NCBI GenBank assembly: GCA_018713515.1
Contig: DVOO01000013.1
Location: forward strand, 62,001 to 126,000
Source: Candidatus Scatomonas pullistercoris
GTDB taxonomy: Bacteria > Bacillota > Clostridia > Lachnospirales > Lachnospiraceae
DNA: 64,000 bases
Direction of reading: 5' to 3'
Below are positions 16,002-25,390 of this stretch, piece by piece. Every line of letters begins with the position of its first letter. Position 1 is the first letter of the stretch. A program made the position numbers and the translations under genes. Below the pieces are notes generated by a model that saw only the letters and a program-made list of their open reading frames with translations, searched no databases and was not told the origin of the DNA.

Positions 16002-17021
16002 TCAGAACTTTCCAGCCTTGGCAGCTTCCTCAACAGCCACTGCTACAGCCACAGTCATTCCAACCATGGGGTTGTTGCCTGCGCCGATGAGTCCCATCAT
16101 CTCCACGTGAGCCGGTACGGAGGAAGAGCCTGCGAACTGAGCGTCGCTGTGCATACGTCCCATGGTATCGGTCATTCCGTAGGAAGCCGGGCCGGCAGCC
16201 ATGTTGTCGGGATGCAGGGTACGGCCGGTGCCGCCGCCGGAAGCAACGGAGAAGTATTTCTTTCCTGCCTCGATGCGCTCCTTCTTATATGTACCTGCCA
16301 CCGGATGCTGGAAACGGGTGGGGTTGGTGGAGTTTCCGGTGATGGATACGTCCACGTTCTCTTTCCACATGATGGCTACGCCCTCCTGCACATCGTTGGC
16401 GCCGTAGCAGTTTACCTTGGCCCGGGGGCTGTCCGGATTCTTGGAATAGCACTTCCGGAATACTTCCTTCAGCTCGCCGGTGTAGTAGTCATACTCGGTC
16501 TCCACATAGGTAAATCCGTTGATACGGGAAATGATCTGGGCGGCGTCCTTGCCCAGTCCGTTCAGGATCACGCGGAGGGGTTTCTTGCGGACCTTGTTTG
16601 CCTTCTCGGCGATACCGATGGCACCCTCTGCTGCCGCGAAGGACTCGTGACCGGCCAGGAAAGCGAAGCACTCCGTATCCTCCTCCAGAAGCATCTTGCC
16701 CAGATTACCGTGTCCCAGTCCAACCTTTCTCTGATCGGCAACGGAGCCGGGGATACAGAAGGACTGCAGGCCCTCGCCGATGGCTGCTGCTGCCTCGGAT
16801 GCCTTGCGGCAGCCCTTCTTGATGGCGATGGCAGCGCCTACGGTGTATGCCCATTTTGCGTTCTCAAAGCAGATGGGCTGAATGCCCTCTACCATCTTAT
16901 ATACATCCAGACCGGCAGCCTTGGTCACTTCCGCAGCTCCCTCAATAGAGTCGATTCCGTACTCAGCAAGCTTTGCCAGAACCTGTTTTTCTCTTCTCTC
17001 ATATGATTCAAATAAAGCCAT
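16002..17021 (-). CDS. GGGtGRT protein
   Basis: The start is set at 17021 by the ribosome binding site GAGGAACGAAAAAG. The 339-residue soluble protein carries the family-naming motif GGGTGRT at residues 262-268, followed by a small-residue-rich C terminus (AVAVAVAVEEAAKAG). Other visible segments are LGHGNLGKM (102-110), AGHESFAAAEGA (123-134) and VNCYGANDVQEGVA (203-216). The family is conserved in anaerobes but has no assigned function. It is the second gene of an operon, 19 bp after a NifU-like scaffold gene. The pairing suggests an iron-sulfur or sulfur-related role, which is inference. Confidence 0.9.
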   Translation of the reverse strand: MALFESYERREKQVLAKLAEYGIDSIEGAAEVTKAAGLDVYKMVEGIQPICFENAKWAYTVGAAIAIKKGCRKASEAAAAIGEGLQSFCIPGSVADQRKVGLGHGNLGKMLLEEDTECFAFLAGHESFAAAEGAIGIAEKANKVRKKPLRVILNGLGKDAAQIISRINGFTYVETEYDYYTGELKEVFRKCYSKNPDSPRAKVNCYGANDVQEGVAIMWKENVDVSITGNSTNPTRFQHPVAGTYKKERIEAGKKYFSVASGGGTGRTLHPDNMAAGPASYGMTDTMGRMHSDAQFAGSSSVPAHVEMMGLIGAGNNPMVGMTVAVAVAVEEAAKAGKF

Positions 17022-17040
17022 CTTTTTCGTTCCTCCTCTA

Positions 17041-17733
17041 TTACTCTTTTCTCGGGTCAATGATCTTCACAGCGTCATCCACGCGTCCGTACTGGCCGGA
17101 AGCCTTCTCCAGAGCTGTCTGTGCATCGTCGCCGTTCTTGATAAAGTCCATCATTTTTCCGAAGTTCACAAATTTATAGCCGATGATCTCATCATCCTCG
17201 TCCAGAGCGATGCCGGTTACGTAGCCGTCGGTCATCTCCAGATAACGGGGGCCCTTCTTCAGAGTGCCGTACATGGTTCCCACCTGGGAACGAAGGCCCT
17301 TGCCCAGATCCTCAAGGCCTGCTCCTACCGGCAGTCCCTCCTCAGAGAATGCGCTCTGGGAACGTCCGTAAACGATCTGAAGGAACAGCTCTCTCATGGC
17401 AGTATTGATGGCGTCGCACACCAAGTCCGTATTCAGCGCCTCCATAACAGTCAGTCCGGGAAGAATCTCGGAAGCCATGGCTGCGGAATGGGTCATACCG
17501 GAGCATCCGATGGTCTCCACCAGGCACTCCTGGATGATGCCGTCTTTCACATTCAGAGTCAGCTTGCAGGTTCCCTGCTGGGGTGCGCACCAGCCAACGC
17601 CGTGAGTCAGGCCGGAAATATCTTTTACTTCCTTAGCTTTTACCCATTTTGCCTGTTCCGGAATCGGAGCTGCGCCATGATGAACGCCCTGATGCACCGG
17701 ACACATCATTTCTACCTCTTTTGAATAAATCAT
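17041..17733 (-). CDS. Iron-sulfur cluster assembly scaffold-like protein (NifU/IscU N-terminal type)
   Basis: A 230-residue protein with an IscU-like core: GWCAPQQGTCKL (residues 48-59), then IGCSGMTHSAAMASEIL matching the GCGSAIASSS active-site loop of IscU. An N-terminal CPVH segment adds a further Cys. Compared with IscU (about 130 residues) it has roughly 100 extra residues at the C terminus, rich in GYVTGIALDEDDEIIGYKF-like strands. It starts the operon with the GGGtGRT gene; GGAG precedes the ATG. No iscS/sufS gene is adjacent, so it is not obviously the housekeeping scaffold. Confidence 0.85.
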   Translation of the reverse strand: MIYSKEVEMMCPVHQGVHHGAAPIPEQAKWVKAKEVKDISGLTHGVGWCAPQQGTCKLTLNVKDGIIQECLVETIGCSGMTHSAAMASEILPGLTVMEALNTDLVCDAINTAMRELFLQIVYGRSQSAFSEEGLPVGAGLEDLGKGLRSQVGTMYGTLKKGPRYLEMTDGYVTGIALDEDDEIIGYKFVNFGKMMDFIKNGDDAQTALEKASGQYGRVDDAVKIIDPRKE

Positions 17734-17813
17734 TGTGTAACTCCTTTCAAAATTGATGTTTAACTCTGTATGGCTCCGGGCGCCGCATCGCGCCCAGATT
17801 CTTATTTATTTTC

Positions 17814-18500
17814 TCACAAAGTTTCCTTTTCGTAAAGTGTTTTTTCGATGATTTCCCCCGGCTTTTTGTAGATATGCGCCGGCGGGATCACTCCCCGGAC
17901 ACTGGAGAGCGGGTAGATATTCGTATGGGGTCCGATGACGGTGCCGGGATTCAGGACGCTGTTGCAGCCCACCTCCACACAGTCCCCCAGCATGGCCCCG
18001 AACTTCTTAAGCCCTGTCTCCATGCGCTCTCCCTCTCCTTTGACCGACACCAGCGTCTTATCCGACTTTACGTTCGAGGTGATGGAACCGGCGCCCATGT
18101 GGGCCTTATAACCCAGAATCGAATCTCCCACGTAATTGTAGTGGGGCACCTGCACCTTATTGAACAGAATCACATTCTTCAGTTCCGTGGAATTTCCCAC
18201 CACGGCTCCTTCCCCCACAATGGCATTTCCCCGGATAAAGGCGCACTGCCGGATCTCCGCTCCCTTTCCGATGATGCAGGGGCCGTTGATGGAAGCCGTG
18301 GGCGCCAGGACTGCGTCTCTGGCGATCCAGATATTCTCTCCCCTCCGTTCATATTCTTCCTCTGACAGGGTACTTCCCAGCTTCGGGATGAATTCCCCGA
18401 TCAGAGGGAGCACTTCCCAGGGATACGTTTTCCCCTCAAACAGCTCCGCGGCAATGGTCTGGCCGAGATCGTAAAGCTCCGCAATCGTCACATATTTCAT
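17814..18500 (-). CDS. Left-handed beta-helix acyltransferase/nucleotidyltransferase-like protein
   Basis: A 228-residue protein built of hexapeptide repeats (IWIARDAVLAPTASINGPCIIGKGAEI, described here by its start at residue 57, and later VVGNSTELKNVILF, VEVGCNSVLNPGTVIGPHTNIYP). It lacks the N-terminal nucleotidyltransferase fold of GlmU and instead has about 50 helical residues. Annotated relatives are called UDP-N-acetylglucosamine pyrophosphorylase-like or sugar O-acetyltransferase. Its ATG overlaps the topoisomerase III stop by 4 nt (ATGA type), so the two genes are co-transcribed. Confidence 0.78.
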   Translation of the reverse strand: MKYVTIAELYDLGQTIAAELFEGKTYPWEVLPLIGEFIPKLGSTLSEEEYERRGENIWIARDAVLAPTASINGPCIIGKGAEIRQCAFIRGNAIVGEGAVVGNSTELKNVILFNKVQVPHYNYVGDSILGYKAHMGAGSITSNVKSDKTLVSVKGEGERMETGLKKFGAMLGDCVEVGCNSVLNPGTVIGPHTNIYPLSSVRGVIPPAHIYKKPGEIIEKTLYEKETL

Positions 18501-20539
18501 GTTGCTTCTCCCTTCTCATTCTTTTTTGCCGTCCGCCCTTTCTGCGGCTTTTTATAGTATATGGCCGCCGCGTCAAAACAGGCCTTCAATGTTGTCTGAT
18601 TTTTCAGCTGCCGGACATTCAGGGTATGGCGGGCCACAAAATGGTTCAGTTTTTCCATATATTCTTCTGTGGAGACACTTCCCTCCGCCACGTAGGAGAG
18701 CCCCTTCTCCCAGCTGGCCGTCAACTCCGGGTTCAGCAGGGGACGGATGGAAGCATGCACCACATCGAAGACCATCTCACCCAGCTGTGTGGGCGTGATC
18801 ACCTGGGTCTTCTTGTTCAGCGCCAGATATTGAATATGGAACAGCTTTTTCAGAATTTCCGCCCGGGTGGCCGAGGTGCCGATGCCGCTCCCCTTGATCT
18901 GGGAGCGCAGCTCCTCGTCTTCAATGAGCTGCCCCGCGTTTTCCATGGCCAGGATCATGGACCCGGAATTATACCGCTTGGGGGGCGAGGTCTCCCCCTC
19001 CCGGATCTCAAACTTTTCCACCGGAAGGACGCTGCCCTTCTTAAGTCCTGACAGCACTTTCAGGAACGCGGCGTCGCAGGCAATCTCCTCCTCCCCCTCG
19101 TCTTTCTTCTTATTCTGGTTCTGGGGAAGCCCGGCCACCTTCAGATATCCCTCCTCCGCCAGCACCCGGAAGCTGGAGAAGAAAGATTCCTTTCCCATCC
19201 GGGACACCAGGGAAACCTTCTGGTACACGGCAGGCGGATAAAAAATACTCAGGAACCGCCGGACGATAGTACCGTAGACCTTCCCGGACAGCTCGGAGAG
19301 ACGCCCCAGATTGGAAAGGCCCTGGCCCGTGGGAATAATGGCGTAATGGTCGGTGATCTGTTTATCATTGGTATAACGGCTTTTTCCGATGCCCCGGAAG
19401 CTGCCCTTTTCCAGAATCTCCGCCGCAAAGGGCGCCGCCGGGGAATAGCCGGAAAGCCCCCGGATATTCTTCTGGATTTCCTTCGCCACAGCCGAGGACA
19501 GCACCCGGGCATCCGTCCGGGGATACGTCACCAGCTTCTTCTCATACAGCTCCTGCACCACGGAGAGGGTCTGATCGGGGCTTATCTTGTACAGTCTGGA
19601 GCAGTCGTTCTGCAGCTCCGCCAGATTATAGAGCAGGGGAGCGTTTTTCGTCTCCTTCCTGCGCTCCGCCTTCTCCACCACGGCCTGCCATGGACTGCAC
19701 GCCTCCAGCTTCCGCACCAGTTCTTCCGCGTCCTCCCGCTTTTTAAAACCATTTTCCTTGTAGAGCAGAGGCGACTGGTAATAGGCGCTTCCCTCCGCTG
19801 CCCTCCACTCTCCGTCAAAGCCTTTCCCGTTGAACTTCTGCCGGGCCAGGACCCGGTAAAAAGGAGTCTTCACAAAGCTGCGAATCTCCCGCTCCCGCCG
19901 CACCACCATGCCAAGGACACAGGTCATAACCCGCCCCACGGAGACGGCCCGATACTTTCCCCCCAGATAACTGGACACCGAATACCCGTACTTCAGGGAA
20001 AGGGCCCGGGAAAAATTAATGCCCATCAGATAGTCCTCCTTGGCCCGGAGATAGGCGGAATCCGCCAGATGGTCGTAGGCGCTTAAGTCCCTGGCTTCCC
20101 GGATTCCCCGGAGGATCTCCTCCTCTGTCTGGGAATCAATCCAGACCCTCTTCTGTTTCTTTCCCTGCACATGGGCCATCTGGGCCACCAGCCGGTAGAT
20201 GTACTCCCCCTCCCGTCCGGAGTCGGTGCAGACATAGATGGTCTCCACATCCTGCCGGTTCAAAAGGCCGCTGACGATCCGGAACTGCTTCTGTACCGAA
20301 GGGATCACTTCATACTGGAATTTTTCCGGCAGAAAGGGAAGGGTGTCAAAGCTCCACTTTTTATATTTTTCATCGTATTTTTCCGGATAGCTCATGGTCA
20401 CCAGATGGCCCACGCACCAGGTCACAACCGATGCTTCCGATTCCATATATCCGTCCCGCCGGGCCATATTTTCCCCCAGGGCTTTTGCGAATTCCTGGGC
20501 CACGCTGGGCTTTTCTGCTATATATAAGGCCTTTGCCAT
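18497..20539 (-). CDS. topB: DNA topoisomerase III
   Basis: A 680-residue type IA topoisomerase. The TOPRIM domain starts at residue 1 (LYIAEKPSVAQEFAKAL, GHLVTMSYPEKY, then CTDSGREGEYIYR with the metal-binding DxxxE). The active-site tyrosine lies in KKLVTYPRTDARVL near residue 315. IKGSGIGTSATRAEIL is a conserved core segment near residue 555. No C-terminal zinc ribbons are seen, as usual for Firmicutes TopB. It relaxes and decatenates single-strand-containing DNA. First gene of a pair with the beta-helix protein. Confidence 0.95.
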   Translation of the reverse strand: MAKALYIAEKPSVAQEFAKALGENMARRDGYMESEASVVTWCVGHLVTMSYPEKYDEKYKKWSFDTLPFLPEKFQYEVIPSVQKQFRIVSGLLNRQDVETIYVCTDSGREGEYIYRLVAQMAHVQGKKQKRVWIDSQTEEEILRGIREARDLSAYDHLADSAYLRAKEDYLMGINFSRALSLKYGYSVSSYLGGKYRAVSVGRVMTCVLGMVVRREREIRSFVKTPFYRVLARQKFNGKGFDGEWRAAEGSAYYQSPLLYKENGFKKREDAEELVRKLEACSPWQAVVEKAERRKETKNAPLLYNLAELQNDCSRLYKISPDQTLSVVQELYEKKLVTYPRTDARVLSSAVAKEIQKNIRGLSGYSPAAPFAAEILEKGSFRGIGKSRYTNDKQITDHYAIIPTGQGLSNLGRLSELSGKVYGTIVRRFLSIFYPPAVYQKVSLVSRMGKESFFSSFRVLAEEGYLKVAGLPQNQNKKKDEGEEEIACDAAFLKVLSGLKKGSVLPVEKFEIREGETSPPKRYNSGSMILAMENAGQLIEDEELRSQIKGSGIGTSATRAEILKKLFHIQYLALNKKTQVITPTQLGEMVFDVVHASIRPLLNPELTASWEKGLSYVAEGSVSTEEYMEKLNHFVARHTLNVRQLKNQTTLKACFDAAAIYYKKPQKGRTAKKNEKGEAT

Positions 20540-20609
20540 TTCTGTCTTTTCCGTCCTCTCTTATTTCAAGGCTGGGTCTATTATATCAGATTTTTCTTTT
20601 TCTGCACAG

Positions 20610-20648
20610 AAAAAAGGCCGCTCCGGGATTTCCGCCCCGAAAGCAGCC
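20610..20648 (-). terminator. Terminator after the FocA/NirC-type gene
   Basis: On the minus strand an imperfect GC stem (GGCTGCTTTCGGG with CCCGGAGCGGCC) is followed by TTTTTTC. It lies 38 bp past the stop codon. Confidence 0.65.
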
Positions 20649-20685
20649 CTCTCTCCGTCGTTTTCATGCCGTGGCCGGGTATGTA

Positions 20686-21441
20686 CTACTTGTCCGCGCT
20701 CATCTTGCGCAGCGGCAGAGCCAGCAGCACCGCCCCTCCCACCATATTCCCAAGCGTCACGATCAGCATGGAGAACAGCATACTGGAAATCGATACCCCG
20801 GACGCCGTAAAGCCCACAGCCGTAAACAGCGCCATGTTGGCTATACAGTGCTCAAATCCGGAGATCACGAATCCGGAGATGCAGATGACGATCATCAGGA
20901 ACTTGGAGGTCTCCTCCTTACATTTGGTGCCGCAGGCCACTGCCAGGCACACAAAGAAATTACAGAGAACTGCCCGGAAAAACATCTCTCCCGGCTCGAT
21001 GGAAAGCTTTCCGCCGATAATCCCGGCCAGATAGTCCTGGGCGCCGGAAGTGCCGGCCAGAACCCAGATACCTGCAAATACAAAACATCCCACAAAATTT
21101 CCGATGTAGCTGACGATCCAGACCTTCACGGTCTGGCCCCAGCTGACTGCCCGGTCATAGGCTCCGAAAGCCATGATCAGATTATTCCCCGTGAACAGCT
21201 CGCTTCCGATAAACACAATCAGAAGCACGGCGATGGAGAACACAAGTCCGCCTAAAAATTTCCCCCATGCAGCGGAAGTGTCTGCGAACAGACTGTTTAC
21301 CACGTTGCTGTAGATCATGGCAACGGCAATGAAGAATCCGGCCATGACCGCGCGGATAAAGTACTTGCCCGGATGCTCCCGGAGCAGAGTCGCTTTGGCA
21401 ACAGCGGCGTTTGAGAATTTTTTGACATCATCAAACGGCAT
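20686..21441 (-). CDS. Formate/nitrite transporter family protein
   Basis: A 251-residue membrane protein with six predicted helices of the FocA/NirC/HSC fold. Characteristic segments are IGSELFTGNNLIMAFG (helix 2-3 region), SYIGNFVGCFVFAG and LVTLGNMVGGAVLLAL. These pentameric channels pass formate, nitrite or hydrosulfide. In a fermentative anaerobe formate is the first guess, but no pfl or reductase genes are adjacent to decide it. Monocistronic with a terminator. Confidence 0.88.
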   Translation of the reverse strand: MPFDDVKKFSNAAVAKATLLREHPGKYFIRAVMAGFFIAVAMIYSNVVNSLFADTSAAWGKFLGGLVFSIAVLLIVFIGSELFTGNNLIMAFGAYDRAVSWGQTVKVWIVSYIGNFVGCFVFAGIWVLAGTSGAQDYLAGIIGGKLSIEPGEMFFRAVLCNFFVCLAVACGTKCKEETSKFLMIVICISGFVISGFEHCIANMALFTAVGFTASGVSISSMLFSMLIVTLGNMVGGAVLLALPLRKMSADK

Positions 21442-21576
21442 TTCATTTTCCCCCTTTTCGAGAAAACAAAATAGTGGTTTCCGCTCACTATACAGTTAGT
21501 CTACCACAGAAGCCGCAAAAGCTCAACAAAATACTGGGCGATCCCTGTTTAAAATCGGATGCCTGGCGCTCCGCCC

Positions 21577-24078
21577 TTAATATCCGAAATACGCGTCAAT
21601 GCCCTCCGCGATGCCCCGGACCATGACCGCCTGGAAATCCGGATCCGCCATGCGGGCATCATCGCCGGGATTGGTCATATAGCCCATTTCCACAATCGTT
21701 ACCGGCATCGTAGCCCAGTTGATCCCGCTCATCTCATCGGTCAGATAAACCCCCTGATTGGGAAATCCTGTAGCTCCGCAGTAACTGTCCACAATACACC
21801 GGGACAGTCTCTGGCTCTCTGGGGCCAGATGCGCTACAAAGGGATTGGACCCGGATGGGGCCATGCACAGGGCGCCGCTGACAGAACTGCTGTCTGATCC
21901 GTTGGCATGGATCCGGACCAGAATATCCCCGCCCACAGAGGCGGCATACGCAGCCCTCTCCCGGTTGCTGATATTCACATTGTGCGTTTCCCTTGTCATA
22001 TAAACGGTATACCCTCTGCGCTCCAGCTCGGTCCGCAGCTTAAGGGCCACCTGCAGATTCAGCTCATACTCCGCCAGCCCCGAAACACTTCCCGAGGTTC
22101 CTGAGGAAACCCTGGCCTTCAGAACAGAGCTTCCCGGGCCGATCGGCTCGCCTGTACTGTCACCCTGGGCCTGATGCCCCGGATCCAGCACGATCACCTG
22201 GCGCATCTCTGTCTGATCCACCTGGAAGGTGATTCCTCCCCGGACGCCGGTGCCGTCCGCATAAGCGTGCACGCAGTAAGTGCCGGAATCCCTGTGATTC
22301 TTTGTCTCCATGAGGGCTTCCCATCTTCCTCCGCCCTGGTTGGAAGCGCTGTACCACACAATGTCATCCTGCCCGTTCTGCTCGCTCCACACCGGAAACT
22401 GCACCTGGGAAACGCCCTCCGGCACATTTTCCAGAACGATCCGCCGCCTTCCTGAACCGGAGTCCCCGGTCACATACAGGAAATAGGCGGGATCAAATAC
22501 ATACTCGGTTTTTCCGGCAAAGACATGGGTTCCGTTTCCGCCCGTCACATAGGCGTGTACCTGATAGCCGCCCAGCGCATAGCCGTGATCGGCCACATTC
22601 ACCTTTACCCGATACGTTCCGTCCGCCTGCAGAGAGGCTACGTACCACCGGAGATCTCCCTGATCCGGCTGACTCCACACCGGCACCTCCACCTTGGAAA
22701 CGCCGGAGGCGGCACCGCTGACCCCCACCGCAACCTCAAAGATCCCCAGAGCCTCCTGCGGCGCGGAGACAGAAATATCTGCCTGTGGGCGCCCGGATAT
22801 CTGAAGTTCCGTATTCTTCGCCAGAATAACCATCTGGCCGCTCTTCGTCCTGGCGTAAACATGGATCTGATAGGGGCCCAGATCCCGGTGCCGGCGGATG
22901 TCGATGTCCACTTCATATTCCGTGCCATTTTTCCGGGCCGTATACCAGTACAGATCGTCCTGGCCTCCGTTCTCGCTCCAGACCGCCGCCAGCACCGCAT
23001 CTTCTCCTCCCGGCACCTGTACATCCCGGATCACAAGCGGATACAGGGTCTCCTCCGGATCCTGCGTAAGGGTGACCGCACCGGCAGAGGCCTGGAAGGA
23101 AAACTGTCTTCTTCCGGCACAGGTCCGGACTCCGTTCCCATCCGTAAGATATAAATCGGCAATGTAGGTTTCCACCCTGTAGTTGTGCCTGGAAATATCC
23201 GATTCAACCCGGTAGGTCCCCTCTCCGGTCTTTTCTGCCTCATACCACACCAGATTACTCTGATCCGGCTGGCTCCACACAGGCACCTGCACTCTGCTGA
23301 TGCCTGTCCCTCCGCCGACGCCTGCCAGCTCAATCACAAATCCGCCGCTGCCGTCAGCGGTAATTTCCGCCCCTCCCAGGGAGGGACCCTCAAAGGTCAC
23401 AGAAGAGCCGCCCACACACTGGAAGATTCCGTTTCCGGCCGTTACGTACACATCGATTTTATAAGTTCCGGTATGAGAACCATGGGCGCGGATATCCATA
23501 TCTACAAAATATGTTCCCTCTCCGGCTGCCTCCGCCGTATACCATACCAGATCACTCTGATCCGGCCGGCTCCATATAGGTACCTGCACTTTGGAGACTC
23601 CGGAGGGGCTGCTGACTCCCTCCACCACTACTCTGCAGGTTCCGCCGTTCTGATTTTCAATGCTTACCTCCGCCATGGCGCTGCCCGACAGGGTAATGGC
23701 GCGGCCGGCCAGGCCCTCCATCTGTCCGTCCGCGTGCCTTCTGTAGATATGTACCTGATAGGTTCCGGCAGTCCTGTGCTGGGAGATGCTGCGGTCACAG
23801 CAGTAGACGCCCTGATCCTCCCTTTCCAGCACGCACCAGGCCAGATCATCCTGGCCTCCGTTCTCACTCCAGATGGCTGCCAGGAGATCTTCCCCGGCGC
23901 TCAGCTCGCAGCCCCGCACCTGCACGGTGCAGACCGTCTCATTTTCCGACAGGTATACCTCTACTTCGGCTGTTTCACCTGCATCTCTCTGTTCCTCTGC
24001 CGCTGCCGGAACAGCGGAGGTCAGCAGCAGGCTGACCAGCAGCAAGAAAGCTCCGAGTCTCCGGATCCTGCTCCACAT
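21577..24078 (-). CDS. Secreted N-acetylmuramoyl-L-alanine amidase with six Bsp-like repeats
   Basis: An 833-residue protein. Residues 1-27 are a signal peptide (LGAFLLLVSLLLTS, cleavage near AAA-EE). Six tandem modules of about 90-95 residues follow (residues about 35-625), each with a WS-x-x-x-x-Q-x-(D/N)L-x-W core and a later GTY-x-x-x-(I/V/A)Y/HAY strand; they match GBS Bsp-like repeats. Residues about 630-833 are an Amidase_3 domain: IVLDPGHQ (zinc His), LAEYELNLQVALKL (zinc Glu), VRIHANGSD (zinc His) and TIVEMGYMTNPGDDARM (catalytic Glu). It cleaves the amide bond between MurNAc and the stem peptide. The repeats probably anchor it to the wall. Confidence 0.9.
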   Translation of the reverse strand: MWSRIRRLGAFLLLVSLLLTSAVPAAAEEQRDAGETAEVEVYLSENETVCTVQVRGCELSAGEDLLAAIWSENGGQDDLAWCVLEREDQGVYCCDRSISQHRTAGTYQVHIYRRHADGQMEGLAGRAITLSGSAMAEVSIENQNGGTCRVVVEGVSSPSGVSKVQVPIWSRPDQSDLVWYTAEAAGEGTYFVDMDIRAHGSHTGTYKIDVYVTAGNGIFQCVGGSSVTFEGPSLGGAEITADGSGGFVIELAGVGGGTGISRVQVPVWSQPDQSNLVWYEAEKTGEGTYRVESDISRHNYRVETYIADLYLTDGNGVRTCAGRRQFSFQASAGAVTLTQDPEETLYPLVIRDVQVPGGEDAVLAAVWSENGGQDDLYWYTARKNGTEYEVDIDIRRHRDLGPYQIHVYARTKSGQMVILAKNTELQISGRPQADISVSAPQEALGIFEVAVGVSGAASGVSKVEVPVWSQPDQGDLRWYVASLQADGTYRVKVNVADHGYALGGYQVHAYVTGGNGTHVFAGKTEYVFDPAYFLYVTGDSGSGRRRIVLENVPEGVSQVQFPVWSEQNGQDDIVWYSASNQGGGRWEALMETKNHRDSGTYCVHAYADGTGVRGGITFQVDQTEMRQVIVLDPGHQAQGDSTGEPIGPGSSVLKARVSSGTSGSVSGLAEYELNLQVALKLRTELERRGYTVYMTRETHNVNISNRERAAYAASVGGDILVRIHANGSDSSSVSGALCMAPSGSNPFVAHLAPESQRLSRCIVDSYCGATGFPNQGVYLTDEMSGINWATMPVTIVEMGYMTNPGDDARMADPDFQAVMVRGIAEGIDAYFGY

Positions 24079-24132
24079 TTCGCCCTCCCTCTGCCGCGCT
24101 TTAAACTGTGCGGTCTTTACAAAACATGAAGT

Positions 24133-25221
24133 TTATGCTTTTGCCTCAATATATTTTTTGGCCACCAGGGTCTCCGCGCACAGAACAGCGCCGCCGGCTG
24201 CTCCCCGCACCGTGTTGTGAGACAGGCCGATGAACTTCCAGTCGTAGATGGTATCCTCACGGAGTCTTCCCACGGAAACGCCCATGCCCTTCTCATAGTC
24301 CACATCCAGCCGCACCTGGGGACGGTCGTCCTCCTCCATGTAGCGAATGAAATGCTCCGGCGCGCTGGGAAGCTTCAGCTCCTGGGGCAGTCCCCGGAAG
24401 TTTACCAGCTTTTCAACCAGCTGCTCTTTGGTGGGGTTCTTCCGGAACTTCACGAACACGGCGGCTGTGTGGCCGTTGAGCACCGGAACCCGGATACACT
24501 GGCAGGTGATCTTCGGCTCTTCCGCCTTTACGATCACGCCGTCCTCGATATGGCCCCAGAGTCTTAAGGGCTCCTGCTCGCTCTTTTCCTCCTCGCCGCC
24601 AATGTAGGGGATGATATTCTCCACCATCTCCGGCCAGTCCTTAAAGGTCTTTCCCGCTCCGGAGATTGCCTGATAGGTGGTGGCTACCACCTCATAGGGC
24701 TCAAACTCCTTCCAGGCAGTCAGCACCGGGGCGTAGCTCTGGATGGAGCAGTTGGGTTTTACAGCGATGAAGCCTCTTTTGGTTCCCAGTCTCTTTTTCT
24801 GGAACTCGATCACCTCAAAATGCTCCGGATTGATCTCCGGCACCACCATGGGGACATCCGGCGTCCAGCGGTGGGCGCTGTTGTTGGATACCACCGGTGT
24901 CTCGGTCTTCGCGTACTCTTCCTCGATCTTCCGGATCTCATCCTTGGACATATCCACCGCGGAAAATACGAAATCCACCGTGGACGCGACCTTCTCCACT
25001 TCATTTACATTCATAACCACCAGCTTCTTTACCGCTTCCGGCATGGGGGTGGTCATCTTCCAGCGGCCTCCCACGGCCTCCTCATATGTCTTGCCTGCAC
25101 TCCGGGGGCTGGCCGCCACCGTCACCACCTCAAACCAGGGATGATTTTCCAGCAGGGAAATAAATCTCTGTCCCACCATTCCGGTGGCTCCCAATACTCC
25201 GACTCTCAGCTTTTTCTCCAT
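24133..25221 (-). CDS. asd: Aspartate-semialdehyde dehydrogenase
   Basis: The start is placed at 25221 (GAGGAGAGAAAA upstream), giving 362 residues. The NADP motif is GVLGATGMVGQRF (residues 8-20), the active-site Cys is in VKPNCSIQSYAP, and the C-terminal domain contains VPVLNGHTAAVFV. The sequence is of the archaeal/fungal type common in clostridia, not the E. coli type. It reduces aspartyl phosphate to the semialdehyde for lysine, threonine, methionine and diaminopimelate synthesis. It has its own promoter; a terminator separates it from argH. No lysine riboswitch is visible in the 115-bp upstream gap. Confidence 0.93.
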   Translation of the reverse strand: MEKKLRVGVLGATGMVGQRFISLLENHPWFEVVTVAASPRSAGKTYEEAVGGRWKMTTPMPEAVKKLVVMNVNEVEKVASTVDFVFSAVDMSKDEIRKIEEEYAKTETPVVSNNSAHRWTPDVPMVVPEINPEHFEVIEFQKKRLGTKRGFIAVKPNCSIQSYAPVLTAWKEFEPYEVVATTYQAISGAGKTFKDWPEMVENIIPYIGGEEEKSEQEPLRLWGHIEDGVIVKAEEPKITCQCIRVPVLNGHTAAVFVKFRKNPTKEQLVEKLVNFRGLPQELKLPSAPEHFIRYMEEDDRPQVRLDVDYEKGMGVSVGRLREDTIYDWKFIGLSHNTVRGAAGGAVLCAETLVAKKYIEAKA

Positions 25222-25293
25222 TTTTCTCTCCTCATTTCTGTGCAATTTGCTTGCTGTGTTTCCACAGCGCGCACATTTGTGCGTCATATGTGT

Positions 25294-25322
25294 ATACTAT
25301 ACCAACTGCACAAAAATTGCAA
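25294..25322 (-). promoter_or_regulatory. Promoter of asd
   Basis: Minus-strand TTGCAA (25317-25322), 17-bp spacer, TAGTAT (25294-25299), 73 bp before the start codon. Confidence 0.6.
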
Positions 25323-25330
25323 CTGTTTTT

Positions 25331-25374
25331 TCAGAAAAAGCCTTTTCCAGTGACTTCCCACCGGAAAAGGCTTT
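25331..25374 (-). terminator. Terminator after argH
   Basis: Perfect 12-bp stem AAAGCCTTTTCC/GGAAAAGGCTTT (25337-25374), with a 14-nt loop and TTTTC on the minus strand. Confidence 0.85.
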
Positions 25375-25390
25375 CTTTTGCGTCCCGCAA

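Noticed and set aside
25222..25336. Possible lysine riboswitch before asd
   Set aside because: The gap is only 115 bp and is occupied by a promoter and the argH terminator; no aptamer-like structure was seen.
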